Shown one piece after another: positions 31,037-39,449 of a DNA stretch of 64,000 nucleotides. The DNA is from Bradyrhizobium campsiandrae (GTDB lineage Bacteria; Pseudomonadota; Alphaproteobacteria; Rhizobiales; Xanthobacteraceae): contig NZ_JAANIH010000016.1 of assembly GCF_014529705.1 (NCBI RefSeq), positions 1-64,000 of the forward strand, given 5' to 3'. Position 1 is the stretch's first letter. Each line of letters begins with the position of its first letter. Position numbers and translations under genes: made by a program. The notes under the pieces were generated by a model. It was given only the letters and a program-made list of their open reading frames with translations. It searched no databases and was not told the origin of the DNA.

Positions 31037-32371
31037 ATGACCCAGCGTTTCGATGTGATCCTTAGGGGTGGCACCGTCGTCAACCAGGACGGCGAGAACG
31101 TGCGCGATATCGGCGTCGTCAATGGCCGCATCGCCGAGCTGGGCCCGCTGTCGCAGGGCTCCGCCGCGGAGGTGATCGACTGCAAGGGTCTTCACATCCT
31201 GCCCGGCGTGATGGACACGCAGGTGCATTTCCGCGAGCCCGGGCTGGAGCAGAAGGAAGACCTCGAAACCGGCTCGCGCAGCGCCGTGATGGGCGGCGTC
31301 ACCGCCGTGTTCGAGATGCCGAACACCTCGCCGCTCACGGTGACGGAAGCGACCTTCACCGACAAGGTGAAGCGCGCCCACCATCGCATGCATTGCGATT
31401 TCGCCTTCTTCATCGGTGGCACCCGCGAGAACGTGCAGGACCTGCCGGTGCTGGAGCGCGCCCCGGGCTGCGCAGGCGTCAAAGTGTTCATCGGCTCCTC
31501 GACCGGCGCGCTGCTGGTGGAGGACGACGAGAGCCTGCGCCGCATCTTCCAGGTGATCCGCCGCCGCGCCGCGTTTCATGCCGAGGACGAGTACCGCCTC
31601 AACGACCGCAAATCGCTGCGCATCGAGGGCGATCCGCGCTCGCATCCGGTGTGGCGCGATGAGACCGCGGCGCTGATGGCGACGCAGCGCCTCATCAAGC
31701 TCGCGCACGAGACCGGCAAGCGCATCCACGTGCTGCACATCTCGACCAAGGAAGAAATCGAATTTTTGCGCGACCACAAGGACGTCGCCTCCTGCGAGGC
31801 GACGCCGCATCATCTCACGCTGGTTGCACCCGAATGTTACGAGCGGCTCGGCACGCTGGCGCAGATGAACCCGCCCGTGCGCGGCGCTGATCACCGGGCC
31901 GGCATCTGGCGCGGCATCGAGCAGGGCATTATCGACGTGATCGGCTCCGACCACGCGCCGCATACACTCGAAGAGAAGCAGAAGACCTATCCGGCCTCGC
32001 CCTCCGGCATGACCGGTGTGCAGACGCTGGTGCCCTTGATGCTCGATCACGTCAATGCGGGGCGGCTCTCTCTCGCCCGCTTCGTCGACCTCACCAGCGC
32101 CGGCCCCGCGCGTCTCTACAACATGGCCTGCAAGGGCCGCATCGCCGCCGGCTACGATGCCGACTTCACCATTGTCGACCTCAAGCGCAGCGAAACCATC
32201 ACCAACAAATGGGTCGCCTCCAAAGCCGGCTGGACGCCCTATGACGGGGTTCGCGTCACCGGCTGGCCCGTCGGCACCTTTGTGCGCGGCAAGCGCGTGA
32301 TGTGGCAGGGCGAGCTGGTGACGCCGTCGCGAGGAGAGCCGGTGCGGTTTCTGGAGACGCTGCGGCAGTAG
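31037..32371 (+). CDS. pyrC: Dihydroorotase, variant with QxH metal motif
   Basis: The 444-residue amidohydrolase matches class I dihydroorotase, which closes N-carbamoylaspartate to dihydroorotate in pyrimidine synthesis. The barrel metal motif after LPGVMD reads TQVHFREPG, so the first His of HxH is Gln. Other hallmarks are intact: TAVFEMPNTSP, VKVFIGSSTG (the Lys that is carboxylated in the family), FHAEDE, HVLHIST, and GSDHAPHT with the catalytic Asp. The QVH form also occurs in some other bacterial dihydroorotases. No pyrB neighbour is present, so it may be a second paralogue. It is monocistronic. Confidence 0.87.
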   Translation: MTQRFDVILRGGTVVNQDGENVRDIGVVNGRIAELGPLSQGSAAEVIDCKGLHILPGVMDTQVHFREPGLEQKEDLETGSRSAVMGGVTAVFEMPNTSPLTVTEATFTDKVKRAHHRMHCDFAFFIGGTRENVQDLPVLERAPGCAGVKVFIGSSTGALLVEDDESLRRIFQVIRRRAAFHAEDEYRLNDRKSLRIEGDPRSHPVWRDETAALMATQRLIKLAHETGKRIHVLHISTKEEIEFLRDHKDVASCEATPHHLTLVAPECYERLGTLAQMNPPVRGADHRAGIWRGIEQGIIDVIGSDHAPHTLEEKQKTYPASPSGMTGVQTLVPLMLDHVNAGRLSLARFVDLTSAGPARLYNMACKGRIAAGYDADFTIVDLKRSETITNKWVASKAGWTPYDGVRVTGWPVGTFVRGKRVMWQGELVTPSRGEPVRFLETLRQ

Positions 32372-32410
32372 GAATTGTGGGGTGAGAGGCGCGCGCGTGC
32401 CACACATCCA

Positions 32411-32533
32411 GCGTCGTCCCATACCGCGGAATCTATCCGTGATCGACGGTCGCAGTACCGGCGAGGGGACTAACTGCTAGTCTTCGTCAAACGTCTCCCT
32501 GTGGTTATGGGTCCCGGCCTTCGCCGGGGCGAC
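32411..32533. repeat. Degraded palindromic repeat of the nadA-nadB family
   Basis: The right arm (tatgggtcccggccttcgcc, then ggggcgac) and the preceding tctccctgtgg closely match the right half of the repeat at 13335-13457. The left arm is mostly lost; only gcgtcgtccc (32411-32420) is recognisable. It occupies most of the 188-base gap between pyrC and the sulfurtransferase gene. Confidence 0.72.
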
Positions 32534-32559
32534 GTCGGGGAGGGACGGGAGTGCAATCA

Positions 32560-33429
32560 ATGTCCCAACCATCACCCCTCATCACCACCCAACAACTCGC
32601 CGCCATCCTCGGCGATCCCAATCTTCGTCTCTACGATTGCACGACCTACAACGAGCCGGTGCCACCGGGCAGCGACGTGCCGTATCGCGCCGTCCCCGGC
32701 GACAAGACCTTTGCCGCCGGCCACATCCCCGGTGCCGATTTTCTCGATCTGCAGGGCGAATTCTCCGACGCTTCCGCGCAGCAGTTCTTCATGATGCCTG
32801 ATGTGGCCCAGCTCGAGGCCGCCTTCGGCCGCCATGGCGCGGACGCGAGCAAGACCATCGTGCTCTACAGCATCGGCACCATGATGTGGTCGACGCGGTT
32901 CTGGTGGATGCTGCGCGCGCTCGGCGTCGATGCACGTGTGCTCGACGGCGGCTTCGACAAATGGAAAGGCGACGGACATCCTGTCGAGACCGGCGCCCCC
33001 AAGGGTTATCCTGCGACGACCTTCAAGGCCGTGCCCCGTGCCGGCCTCTTCGTCGACAAGAACTTTGTGAAGGCGCGGATCGGCGATCCCGCGACCGTCA
33101 TCGTCAACGCGCTGGGGCCGCAGTTTCATCAGGGCCTCGAGCCGAGCCGCTACGGCCGGCCGGGCCGGGTGCCAGGCAGCGTCAACGTCTCGGCTGCGAC
33201 ACTCGCCAATTCCGACAAGACGCTGACGTCACTTGCGGATGCCGAAGCCAAGTTCACCGCGGCAGGCGTCACGCGCGACAAGAACGTGATCCTGTATTGC
33301 GGCGGCGGCATCTCGGCGACGATCGACCTCTTGATGCTGACGCAGCTCGGCTACGACAAGCTGACGCTGTACGACGCTTCCATGGGCGAGTGGGCGAGGG
33401 ACCCGTCGCTGCCGATCGAGACAGATTAA
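32560..33429 (+). CDS. Tandem-rhodanese sulfurtransferase
   Basis: The 289-residue protein has two rhodanese domains, as in thiosulfate and 3-mercaptopyruvate sulfurtransferases, which transfer sulfane sulfur to thiol or cyanide acceptors. The C-terminal active-site loop is YCGGGISA with the catalytic Cys. The N-terminal, normally inactive, domain has YSIGTMMWSTR, where Ser takes the Cys position. CH2-type linker motifs (GHIPGADFLD; GRVPGSVNV) are present. GTG 32551 three codons upstream is an alternative start; GGGAG precedes both. Confidence 0.88.
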   Translation: MSQPSPLITTQQLAAILGDPNLRLYDCTTYNEPVPPGSDVPYRAVPGDKTFAAGHIPGADFLDLQGEFSDASAQQFFMMPDVAQLEAAFGRHGADASKTIVLYSIGTMMWSTRFWWMLRALGVDARVLDGGFDKWKGDGHPVETGAPKGYPATTFKAVPRAGLFVDKNFVKARIGDPATVIVNALGPQFHQGLEPSRYGRPGRVPGSVNVSAATLANSDKTLTSLADAEAKFTAAGVTRDKNVILYCGGGISATIDLLMLTQLGYDKLTLYDASMGEWARDPSLPIETD

Positions 33430-33441
33430 CGCGCGAAAGAA

Positions 33442-33708
33442 TTACTGTCTTGCGAGGCAGACCGAGAATTCGCCGTTGCGGATGCGGGCCGGAAAGCCCT
33501 CGACGAATTTTGCCACCGCGTCCTCGCCATAGGTGCCGACCAGCTCGGCGAGCGCCGCGAACAGGCTCGCCTGTGCCAGGCAGTCGCCGTCGACGCCGTC
33601 ATGGCGCGCTTCGGCCCAGGCCTCGTTCAGATAGCTCAGTGCGGCCTGTTTCTGCTCGTGGTCGGGCAGCGGCGCGCGGGCGGGGGCGTAGGAAATCGGC
33701 TGGCTCAT
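33442..33708 (-). CDS. Small conserved hypothetical protein
   Basis: The 88-residue product (MSQPISYAPARAPLPDHEQK...) is mostly helical with no signal peptide or membrane segment. The middle holds LSYLNEAWAEARHDGVDGDC and the end GFPARIRNGEFSVCLARQ. I recognise no named domain. The codon use is like its neighbours and the frame is closed by stops on both sides, which supports a real gene. It converges on the sulfurtransferase gene with a 12-base gap. Confidence 0.65.
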   Translation of the reverse strand: MSQPISYAPARAPLPDHEQKQAALSYLNEAWAEARHDGVDGDCLAQASLFAALAELVGTYGEDAVAKFVEGFPARIRNGEFSVCLARQ

Positions 33709-33847
33709 GAAACTCGATCAGGCTGGGGCGCGATCCACGGCGATGCGCTGCACGAGAGGTGTAGCACGGGCGTTAACGACCGCTAGGCCACATCTTTAAG
33801 AACGGTTAACGGCTGTGTACAAAGTCGATGACAGGGTTCCGGCGAGC

Positions 33848-34225
33848 TCAGTTCGCGTAACGCGCCGTGAGATCGCGCGAAATTTTTGAGCCTTCCTCGA
33901 TGTAGCGGCGGATCGCCACCGTCGCGGCCGGCGTGCAGCTCCGGTAGGTCTGCTGAAAGCCGTTATAGCCGCGGTTGAAGCCCGCGATCATGCGGGTGCG
34001 GCGCTCGCCGGAGGGCGTTTCGGCATCGATCAGCGCCTGCATCTCGCTGCGCCATTTATTGCCCTCGTTGGCGCCGCAGATCCCGCGCAGATAGTGCAGG
34101 CCGCCGAGGATCTCGGCCAGGCGCTGCAAATCGCCGTCGAACGGCGCCGCCACGTCCTGGGCCCGGGCGGGCACGGAGGCGCAGGCGAGGATCAGGGCAA
34201 AAATGGCCAGAAATCGGGTCGACAT
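33848..34225 (-). CDS. TIGR02301 family exported protein
   Basis: The 125-residue product has a signal peptide (MSTRFLAIFALILACASVPA, ARAQ). The mature helical domain (QRLAEILGGLHYLRGICGAN, KWRSEMQALI, RMIAGFNRGYNGFQQTY, C) matches the alphaproteobacterial family TIGR02301 of unknown function. Two Cys (GICG and RSCTP) may form a disulfide. It lies 48 bases after the Nudix gene on the same strand, in a run of minus-strand small genes. Confidence 0.83.
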   Translation of the reverse strand: MSTRFLAIFALILACASVPARAQDVAAPFDGDLQRLAEILGGLHYLRGICGANEGNKWRSEMQALIDAETPSGERRTRMIAGFNRGYNGFQQTYRSCTPAATVAIRRYIEEGSKISRDLTARYAN

Positions 34226-34273
34226 CGGCGGGCTGTATGCCCCCTCAGGGCTGAGGACGCAAGGCGGGCCGCT

Positions 34274-34708
34274 TCAGGGGCCGATCAGGCGCGCGGCGGA
34301 CTGGATCACCTCCTCCAGCCCCCCCGTCAGCTTGAGGCCGCCAAGGCTGCCCGGCGCGTCCGGCGCGATCCACCTGAAATCGTCGAGTTCGTCGTTCAGG
34401 ACCGGTTCCCTGGCCACCCAGCGCGCGGCAAAGGACATGATGAGGTAGTGGCCGGCGCCGGGCGCGGCCGGCAGCACCTCGCGCCAGCCGGCCAAGCCGA
34501 TGATCTCGATCTCGAGCCCGGTCTCCTCGTCGACCTCGCGCTTGAGGGCCTGGTGCAGCGATTCGCCAAATTCGACCCGGCCGCCTGGCAGCGAATAGAA
34601 CCCCTTGGCGGGCGAGCGGGCGCGGCGGGTCAGCAGCACCTTACCGTCGCGGAAAATCGCGGCGCTGACCGCGATCTGGGGATGGCTGGGTTGGACGACC
34701 GCGGACAT
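34274..34708 (-). CDS. Nudix hydrolase (MutT-like)
   Basis: The 144-residue protein contains a full Nudix box: Gly43-X5-Glu49-X7-Arg57-Glu58-Val-X-Glu61-Glu62-X-Gly64. The fold hydrolyses nucleoside diphosphates linked to another moiety; the ADP-ribose/MutT subgroup is suggested by GFYSLPGGRVEFGE, but the substrate is unknown. It lies 14 bases after the preceding minus-strand gene (34723-35220), so both may be in one transcript. Confidence 0.87.
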   Translation of the reverse strand: MSAVVQPSHPQIAVSAAIFRDGKVLLTRRARSPAKGFYSLPGGRVEFGESLHQALKREVDEETGLEIEIIGLAGWREVLPAAPGAGHYLIMSFAARWVAREPVLNDELDDFRWIAPDAPGSLGGLKLTGGLEEVIQSAARLIGP

Positions 34709-34722
34709 TGTTAACGACCCGC

Positions 34723-35220
34723 CTAGTTCGCCATGATGCTGTCGACGTCGGCTTCCGCTCCGCCATTGATGATGCCGCCGCAGGCCGCGATCAGCGGCTT
34801 GACCCAGGCCGTGGCCTGCTCGGCGAGGCGGATCCGGGTGGTGTCCTTCTCGACCTCGCGCATGGCCGAGCCGACCGCTGTTAGAATCGAGGTCATGGTA
34901 TCGGTGATGTGGTCGAACTGGGCGCGCACGCTTGGCTCGGCTTTCTCATAGGCCTCGATGGCGAGATCCCGGGCCTTGAAATTCGAGGCGGTGAAATGCT
35001 CGGCATAGGACAGCGGCGACCAGGTCAGAAAATCCTCGGCACATTCCGGCATGTCTGGAATCATCTCCAGCAGCATCACCGCTTCATTGAAATGGTTGAG
35101 ATAGTCAGTGGCAAGCCCGGTCCGCGGGTTGATGTTGGCCACGCGCAGCCGCTCGGCCCAGGCCGCGGCCTCGGGGCCCGTCTGTGCGCGCGTGGCGGGT
35201 TGGGAGGCCATTGAGCTCAT
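34723..35220 (-). CDS. Conserved hypothetical helical protein
   Basis: The 165-residue soluble protein starts MSSMASQPATRAQTGPEAAA. It has an all-helical pattern with NPRTGLATDYLNHFNEAVML, then SPLSYAEHFTAS and a C-terminal VKPLIAACGGIINGG. I believe it is conserved across Hyphomicrobiales as an uncharacterised protein, but I cannot name a domain. It heads the minus-strand set with the Nudix and TIGR02301 genes and is divergent from the SRAP gene (59-base gap). Confidence 0.75.
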   Translation of the reverse strand: MSSMASQPATRAQTGPEAAAWAERLRVANINPRTGLATDYLNHFNEAVMLLEMIPDMPECAEDFLTWSPLSYAEHFTASNFKARDLAIEAYEKAEPSVRAQFDHITDTMTSILTAVGSAMREVEKDTTRIRLAEQATAWVKPLIAACGGIINGGAEADVDSIMAN

Positions 35221-35279
35221 CGGCCGCAGTGTTAACGTTCGGGGTTAAAAGGACCTGAACGGACCCTATATTTGCAAAG

Positions 35280-36044
35280 ATGTGTGGACGCTTCGTCATA
35301 ACTTCGGCCCCCGCGGCTCTGCGGCAACTGTTCGGCTATATTGAGCAGCCGAATTTCCCGCCCCGGTACAATGTCGCGCCGACACAACCGATTCCGGTCG
35401 TGTTGGTCGAGAATGGCGCGCGCCATTTCCGCCTGATGCGCTGGGGATTGCTGCCGAGCTGGGTCAAGGACCCCAAGGGGTTTACGCTTCTGATCAACGC
35501 CCGATCGGAGACGGTGCTGGAGAAGCCTGCGTTCAAGAAGGCGATTCGCCGGCGGCGCGGGCTGATCCCGGCTGACGGCTACTACGAATGGAAGTCGGAG
35601 GGCGGCCGCAAGCAGCCGTTCTTCATCCATCGCGCCGACGGCGCGCCGCTCGGCTTTGCTGCGGTGTTTGAGACCTGGCTCGGCCCGAACGGCGAGGAGC
35701 TCGATACGGTTGCGATCGTCACGGCGGCCGCGGGCGAGGACCTCGCCACGCTGCATGACCGCGTGCCCGTGACGATCAGCCCACGCGATTTCGAGCGCTG
35801 GCTCGATTGCCGTGGCGACGAGATCGATGCGATTCTGCCGCTGATGACCGCACCGCGCATCGGCGAATTCGCCTGGCACCCGGTCTCCACCCGCGTCAAC
35901 CGCGTCGTCAACGACGACGAGCAGCTGCTCCTGCCGATCAGCGCGCAGGAGTTGGAGGCGGAAGCGGAGGCCGCGAAGCCCAAGAAGGCGGTGCGGAAAG
36001 TTGCTGCTGCGTCGTCGGATGACGGGCAGGGCTCCTTGTTCTAG
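35280..36044 (+). CDS. yedK: SOS response-associated peptidase (SRAP, YedK/HMCES type)
   Basis: SRAP proteins form a covalent thiazolidine link with abasic sites in single-stranded DNA through Cys2, protecting them. The invariant residues are present: Cys2 (after the initiator Met), Asn73-Ala-Arg75, Glu103 in YYEW, and His159 in LHDRVPV. Other family segments are RYNVAPTQPIPVV and MRWGLLPSWVKDP. The 254 residues include a Lys/Ala-rich tail ending GQGSLF, which looks like a sliding-clamp-binding motif (QGSLF). It lies in the short divergent gap after 35220. Confidence 0.93.
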   Translation: MCGRFVITSAPAALRQLFGYIEQPNFPPRYNVAPTQPIPVVLVENGARHFRLMRWGLLPSWVKDPKGFTLLINARSETVLEKPAFKKAIRRRRGLIPADGYYEWKSEGGRKQPFFIHRADGAPLGFAAVFETWLGPNGEELDTVAIVTAAAGEDLATLHDRVPVTISPRDFERWLDCRGDEIDAILPLMTAPRIGEFAWHPVSTRVNRVVNDDEQLLLPISAQELEAEAEAAKPKKAVRKVAAASSDDGQGSLF

Positions 36045-36054
36045 CCGAGGTGCT

Positions 36055-36143
36055 GTAGCGTGGGCAAAGCGAAGCGTGCCCACCATGTGTTCCTATCATG
36101 AAGAGACCGTGGGCACGGCGCGTTGCGCCTTTGCCCACCCCAC
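36055..36143. repeat. Palindromic repeat (gtgggcaaag family), copy 2
   Basis: Left arm tagcgtgggcaaagcgaagc plus gtgcccacc; right arm ccgtgggcacggcgcgttgc plus gcctttgcccacccc. The right half is the reverse complement of the start of the repeat at 28712-28806, so both belong to one family. It separates the convergent SRAP and CoA-transferase genes. Confidence 0.8.
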
Positions 36144-36155
36144 GGCAGCGGAGTT

Positions 36156-37349
36156 TTAGACAATCTCCCTTGCCCTCAGTCCCGCAATCTCCACCGCATC
36201 AAACCCCAGCTCACCCAACACGGCATCCGTATCCGCGCCCAGCTCCGGCGCCATCCGGTCGAGCTTGCCGCCGCCATGGGCGAGCTTGAAGCCGCTGCCG
36301 GCGAAGCGCAGGCGGCCGTATTTCGTGTCGAGCTCCTGGATCGCGCCGCGTGCCTTCACTTGCGGGTGATCGATCACCTCCTCGACCTTCCAGATGCTGG
36401 CGCAGGGCGCGCCGGCATCTTCGAGGATCGTCTCCCATTCGCGCGCGGGTCGCTTCGCCAGCGCCTCCTCGATCATGGCGCGCAGCGCAGGTTCGTTCTC
36501 GTTGCGCGAAAACCAGTCGGCGAAGCGCGGATCGCTCAGCGTGTCCTCGCGGCCGAGTGCGGCCATCAGCGCGCGGTATTGCTTCTCGTTGTTGACCGCG
36601 AGCAGGATGTGGCCGTCGCCGCATTTGAACAGGTTCGCGGTGGTGCGGCGGCTCACCGCCTGGTTGCCCGAGAGCCGTTGGCGATGGCCGGCGACCGACC
36701 AGTCGGCGATTTGCCCCGAGAGAAACGCCAACGTCGCCTCCAGCATGGAGACGTCGACAAGCTGGCCCCTGCCGGTGCGGTCGCGCTGGTACAGCGCGCT
36801 CGACACCGCGAACGCGGCCGTCGCGCCCGAGAGCACGTCGCACACCGCAAAGCCGGCGCGGGTCGGACCTGTTTCAGGGTGCCCGGTGATCGCCATGATG
36901 CCCGACAGCGCCTGCATCTTGCCGTCATAGCCCGGCCGCAACCGATCCGGCCCGGTCTGGCCGAAGCCTGACACGGCGCAATAGATCAGCCTGGGATTGA
37001 TCGCCGAGAGCGCCTCATAACCGATGCCGAGCTTGTCCATCACGCCCGGCCGAAAGTTTTCCATGACGACGTCGACGCTCGCCGCGAGCTTCTTCACGAT
37101 CGCGATGGCCTCGGGCTTTTGCAAATCCAGCGTCAGGCTGCGCTTGTTGCCGTTAATGGCCTGGAATGCCGGTGCCAGCCCGCGTTCGGCCCATTCGCGG
37201 GACAGCGGCGTGCGGCGCATGTCCTCGCCCTCGCGCCGCTCGACCTTGATGACGTCGGCCCCTAACAGCGCGAGCTGGTAGCTCGCATAGGGCCCGGCCA
37301 GCACCTGGGTGAAGTCCAGGATCTTCACGCCTTCGAACGGTCGCGTCAC
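36156..37349 (-). CDS. CaiB/BaiF family (class III) CoA transferase
   Basis: The 397-residue enzyme is of the formyl-CoA transferase/CaiB type, which moves CoA between carboxylic acids. The N-terminal signature KILDFTQVLAGPYASYQLAL and ADVIKVE are present, and the catalytic Asp is at 142 in RPGYDGKMQALSG. The mid-region VSGFGQTGP and the C-terminal APCASIWKVEEV also fit. The CoA acceptor is unknown. It is followed 37 bases later on the minus strand, in the direction away from its start, by the SRAP-side repeat; the GrdB-like gene lies upstream of it. Confidence 0.9.
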   Translation of the reverse strand: MTRPFEGVKILDFTQVLAGPYASYQLALLGADVIKVERREGEDMRRTPLSREWAERGLAPAFQAINGNKRSLTLDLQKPEAIAIVKKLAASVDVVMENFRPGVMDKLGIGYEALSAINPRLIYCAVSGFGQTGPDRLRPGYDGKMQALSGIMAITGHPETGPTRAGFAVCDVLSGATAAFAVSSALYQRDRTGRGQLVDVSMLEATLAFLSGQIADWSVAGHRQRLSGNQAVSRRTTANLFKCGDGHILLAVNNEKQYRALMAALGREDTLSDPRFADWFSRNENEPALRAMIEEALAKRPAREWETILEDAGAPCASIWKVEEVIDHPQVKARGAIQELDTKYGRLRFAGSGFKLAHGGGKLDRMAPELGADTDAVLGELGFDAVEIAGLRAREIV

Positions 37350-37385
37350 GCCGCTCTCCCATCTTGTTCTGGTTATTGGAGGACG

Positions 37386-38315
37386 TCAGGCCGCGCGGTT
37401 GCCGCGCGCGATCTCCTTCTGCTTGTCGAATTCGGCGCGGCGGCGGGCCAGCTCTTCCGGCGAAAGCTGTGCGACGTTGTTGTAGTCGAGCTTCCAGGAG
37501 GCATCTTCGCTCCAGCGCAGCGGCGACTGCATCGTGGTCTGCGGTCCGCTCGCAGTCTCCAGCAACCTCAAGGCGAGCTCCAGCGTCTCTGCCTGCGAAG
37601 CGATGTCTTGCGGCTTGCCGGCGGAATTGCCGAGCGGGAAATCGCTGAACAAAAACCGCGGCACGGCGGCATGCTCGATGATGTCCTTGGCGCAGCCCAT
37701 GATCACGGTCGGGATGCCGTTGGCCTCCAGATGCCGCGCCACCAACGCGGTGGTCTGGTGGCAGACCGGGCAGTTCGGCACGAGAATGGCGGCGTCGACC
37801 TGGTCGGCGACGGCCCGCGCCAGAATCTCAGGTGCGTCGGTGTCGAGCGTGACGCGATGGCTGCGATTGGTCGGCGCGCCGAAGAAGCGGGGCGCGACGT
37901 CGCCGATGCGGCCGGCGGCGGCGGCCTTCAGGAGCTGCTGCAGTGGAAACCAGGTGCCGTTGTCGGTTGCCGAGGTGTGCTTGCGGTCGTAGCCGATATG
38001 GGAGATGCGAAGGTCGTGCGCTTTCGACGTGTCGCCGTCATAGACCTGGTAGAACTTCGCGCTGCCGTTGTACGGCGCCCCCGGCCCCTGATCGCCCTTG
38101 GCGGGATCGTAGGGTGCGGCGGTCGTGATGATGGTGACCCGCGACTGCGCCAGCGGCTTTTTCAACGGCTGGAATGGTGCTGCGGTGTAGTGCGCCCAGC
38201 GATAGGGCGTGGTGTAGCCGATCGCCGCATAATAGTCGCGCGTGCGCTGCATATAAGGGATCGGGGAATCATAGTCGGGCGCAAAGCCGAATTCGTCGTC
38301 GCGCGGAGCGGACAT
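37386..38315 (-). CDS. GrdB/PrdB-like reductase family protein with Cys in place of Sec
   Basis: The 309-residue protein resembles component B of glycine/sarcosine/betaine reductase and D-proline reductase PrdB, which in anaerobic bacteria use selenocysteine. The segment ILVPNCPVCHQTT aligns with the Sec-X-X-Cys motif region: Cys replaces Sec, the next Cys is kept and the third is missing. The GIPTVIMG strand just after it also matches. No in-frame TGA is needed to read through. I chose ATG 38315 because AGGAGA lies seven bases before it. It is 36 bases upstream of the CoA-transferase gene and may form an operon with it. The real substrate is unknown. Confidence 0.75.
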   Translation of the reverse strand: MSAPRDDEFGFAPDYDSPIPYMQRTRDYYAAIGYTTPYRWAHYTAAPFQPLKKPLAQSRVTIITTAAPYDPAKGDQGPGAPYNGSAKFYQVYDGDTSKAHDLRISHIGYDRKHTSATDNGTWFPLQQLLKAAAAGRIGDVAPRFFGAPTNRSHRVTLDTDAPEILARAVADQVDAAILVPNCPVCHQTTALVARHLEANGIPTVIMGCAKDIIEHAAVPRFLFSDFPLGNSAGKPQDIASQAETLELALRLLETASGPQTTMQSPLRWSEDASWKLDYNNVAQLSPEELARRRAEFDKQKEIARGNRAA

Positions 38316-38420
38316 GAGCGCGTCTCCTGGTTCTTGGTTGGAAGCCAGACTAGAGATAGTCAGCGGTTTGCTCAACAGGCGCCGAGCCGGCGCAAGCCAG
38401 AATTGCCTGCCCAGCGGAGC

Positions 38421-39002
38421 TCACCTGAAAATATGCAGCGCCGCGTATTGCAGCAGCATGATCGCCTTGGCATCGATGATGCGGCCGTCGGCGATCATCG
38501 CAAGCGCCTCGTCGATGGAAAGCTCCAGCACCTCGATGTCCTCGCCCTCGTGCTCGAGGCCGCCGCCGGCGCTGACCCGCATGTGCGGCTCGTACTCGGC
38601 GACGAAGAAATGCAGTTTTTCGGTGATGGCGCCGGGGCTCATGAAGGCTTCGAACACCTTGTGCACATCGTGCAGGCGATAGCCGGTTTCTTCCTCGGCC
38701 TCGGCGCGGATGCGCACTTCGGGCGCGGCGTCGTCCAGCACGCCGGCCGCCGCCTCGATCAGCAGGTCGTCATAGCCGCGGATGAAGGCGGGCAGGCGGA
38801 ACTGGCGTACCAGGATCACGGTCCGGCCCGCGCGATTATATGGCAGGATGGCGGCGGCGTTGTCGCGCTCATAGGTCTCGCGATGCTGCGTCTGCCACTC
38901 GCCATTGGCGCGGCGGTAATCGAACGTGGTGCTCTTCAGCGTGGTCCAGCCGTCCGAGAGCACACGGACGTCCTTGATGCGGACGCGGTCGGAAATGGTC
39001 AT
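38421..39002 (-). CDS. nudK: Nudix hydrolase of the NudK (GDP-mannose pyrophosphatase) type
   Basis: The 193-residue protein has the NudK-like N-terminus (WTTLKSTTFDYRRANGEWQT) and the Nudix box in LLIEAAAGVLDD followed by RAEAEEETGYRL. The loop EAFMSPGAITEKLHFFVAEYE is typical of the GDP-mannose/ADP-sugar pyrophosphatase group. Substrate choice among GDP-mannose and ADP-ribose is not certain. It lies nine bases after the GNAT gene on the same strand. Confidence 0.85.
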   Translation of the reverse strand: MTISDRVRIKDVRVLSDGWTTLKSTTFDYRRANGEWQTQHRETYERDNAAAILPYNRAGRTVILVRQFRLPAFIRGYDDLLIEAAAGVLDDAAPEVRIRAEAEEETGYRLHDVHKVFEAFMSPGAITEKLHFFVAEYEPHMRVSAGGGLEHEGEDIEVLELSIDEALAMIADGRIIDAKAIMLLQYAALHIFR

Positions 39003-39011
39003 GACTGTCTT

Positions 39012-39449
39012 TCAGTGTTCGCGGCCGTCGAGCCACTTCTGAAACATCACCGAGGTCGATTCCTCGAAGTGAAGCGACTGGTAGAACGCATTGGCCTTGG
39101 CATTCTCACGCCGGACCAGCAGCTGCAGCTTGGCGATGCCAGCCGTTCGCAACCAGTCCTCTGCTGCGGCCATGATGAGGCGGCCATAGCCGCGCTTCTG
39201 GCTGTCGGGATCGACCGCGACGTAATAGGCCCACCCGCGATGGCCGTCGTGGCCGACCATGACGGTCGCGACGATCGCGCCATTGTCGCGGCCAACAAGC
39301 ACCGTCGAATTGTCGCGCCGCCGCGCCAGCGCGATGTCGGCATGCGGATCGTTCCAGGGTCGCGTCAGGCCGCAGCGCTGCCACAGCGCCACGACCGGCT
39401 CGACATCGGCATCCCTGATGGCATCGATCGTGAGTGCAGACGTGCTCAC
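39012..39449 (-). CDS. GNAT-family N-acetyltransferase (YpeA-like)
   Basis: The 145-residue acetyl-CoA-dependent enzyme has the GNAT core: VDPDSQKRGYGRLIMAAAE (motif A, with the Gly-X-Gly pyrophosphate loop) and LLVRRENAKANAFYQSLHF (motif B). The acceptor amine is unknown. The start codon overlaps the stop of the preceding FAD dehydrogenase gene by four bases (ATGA), giving translational coupling. Confidence 0.9.
   Translation of the reverse strand: MSTSALTIDAIRDADVEPVVALWQRCGLTRPWNDPHADIALARRRDNSTVLVGRDNGAIVATVMVGHDGHRGWAYYVAVDPDSQKRGYGRLIMAAAEDWLRTAGIAKLQLLVRRENAKANAFYQSLHFEESTSVMFQKWLDGREH

Noticed and set aside
37386..38315. Selenocysteine-encoding gene
   Set aside because: No in-frame TGA needs to be read through; Cys occupies the Sec position.
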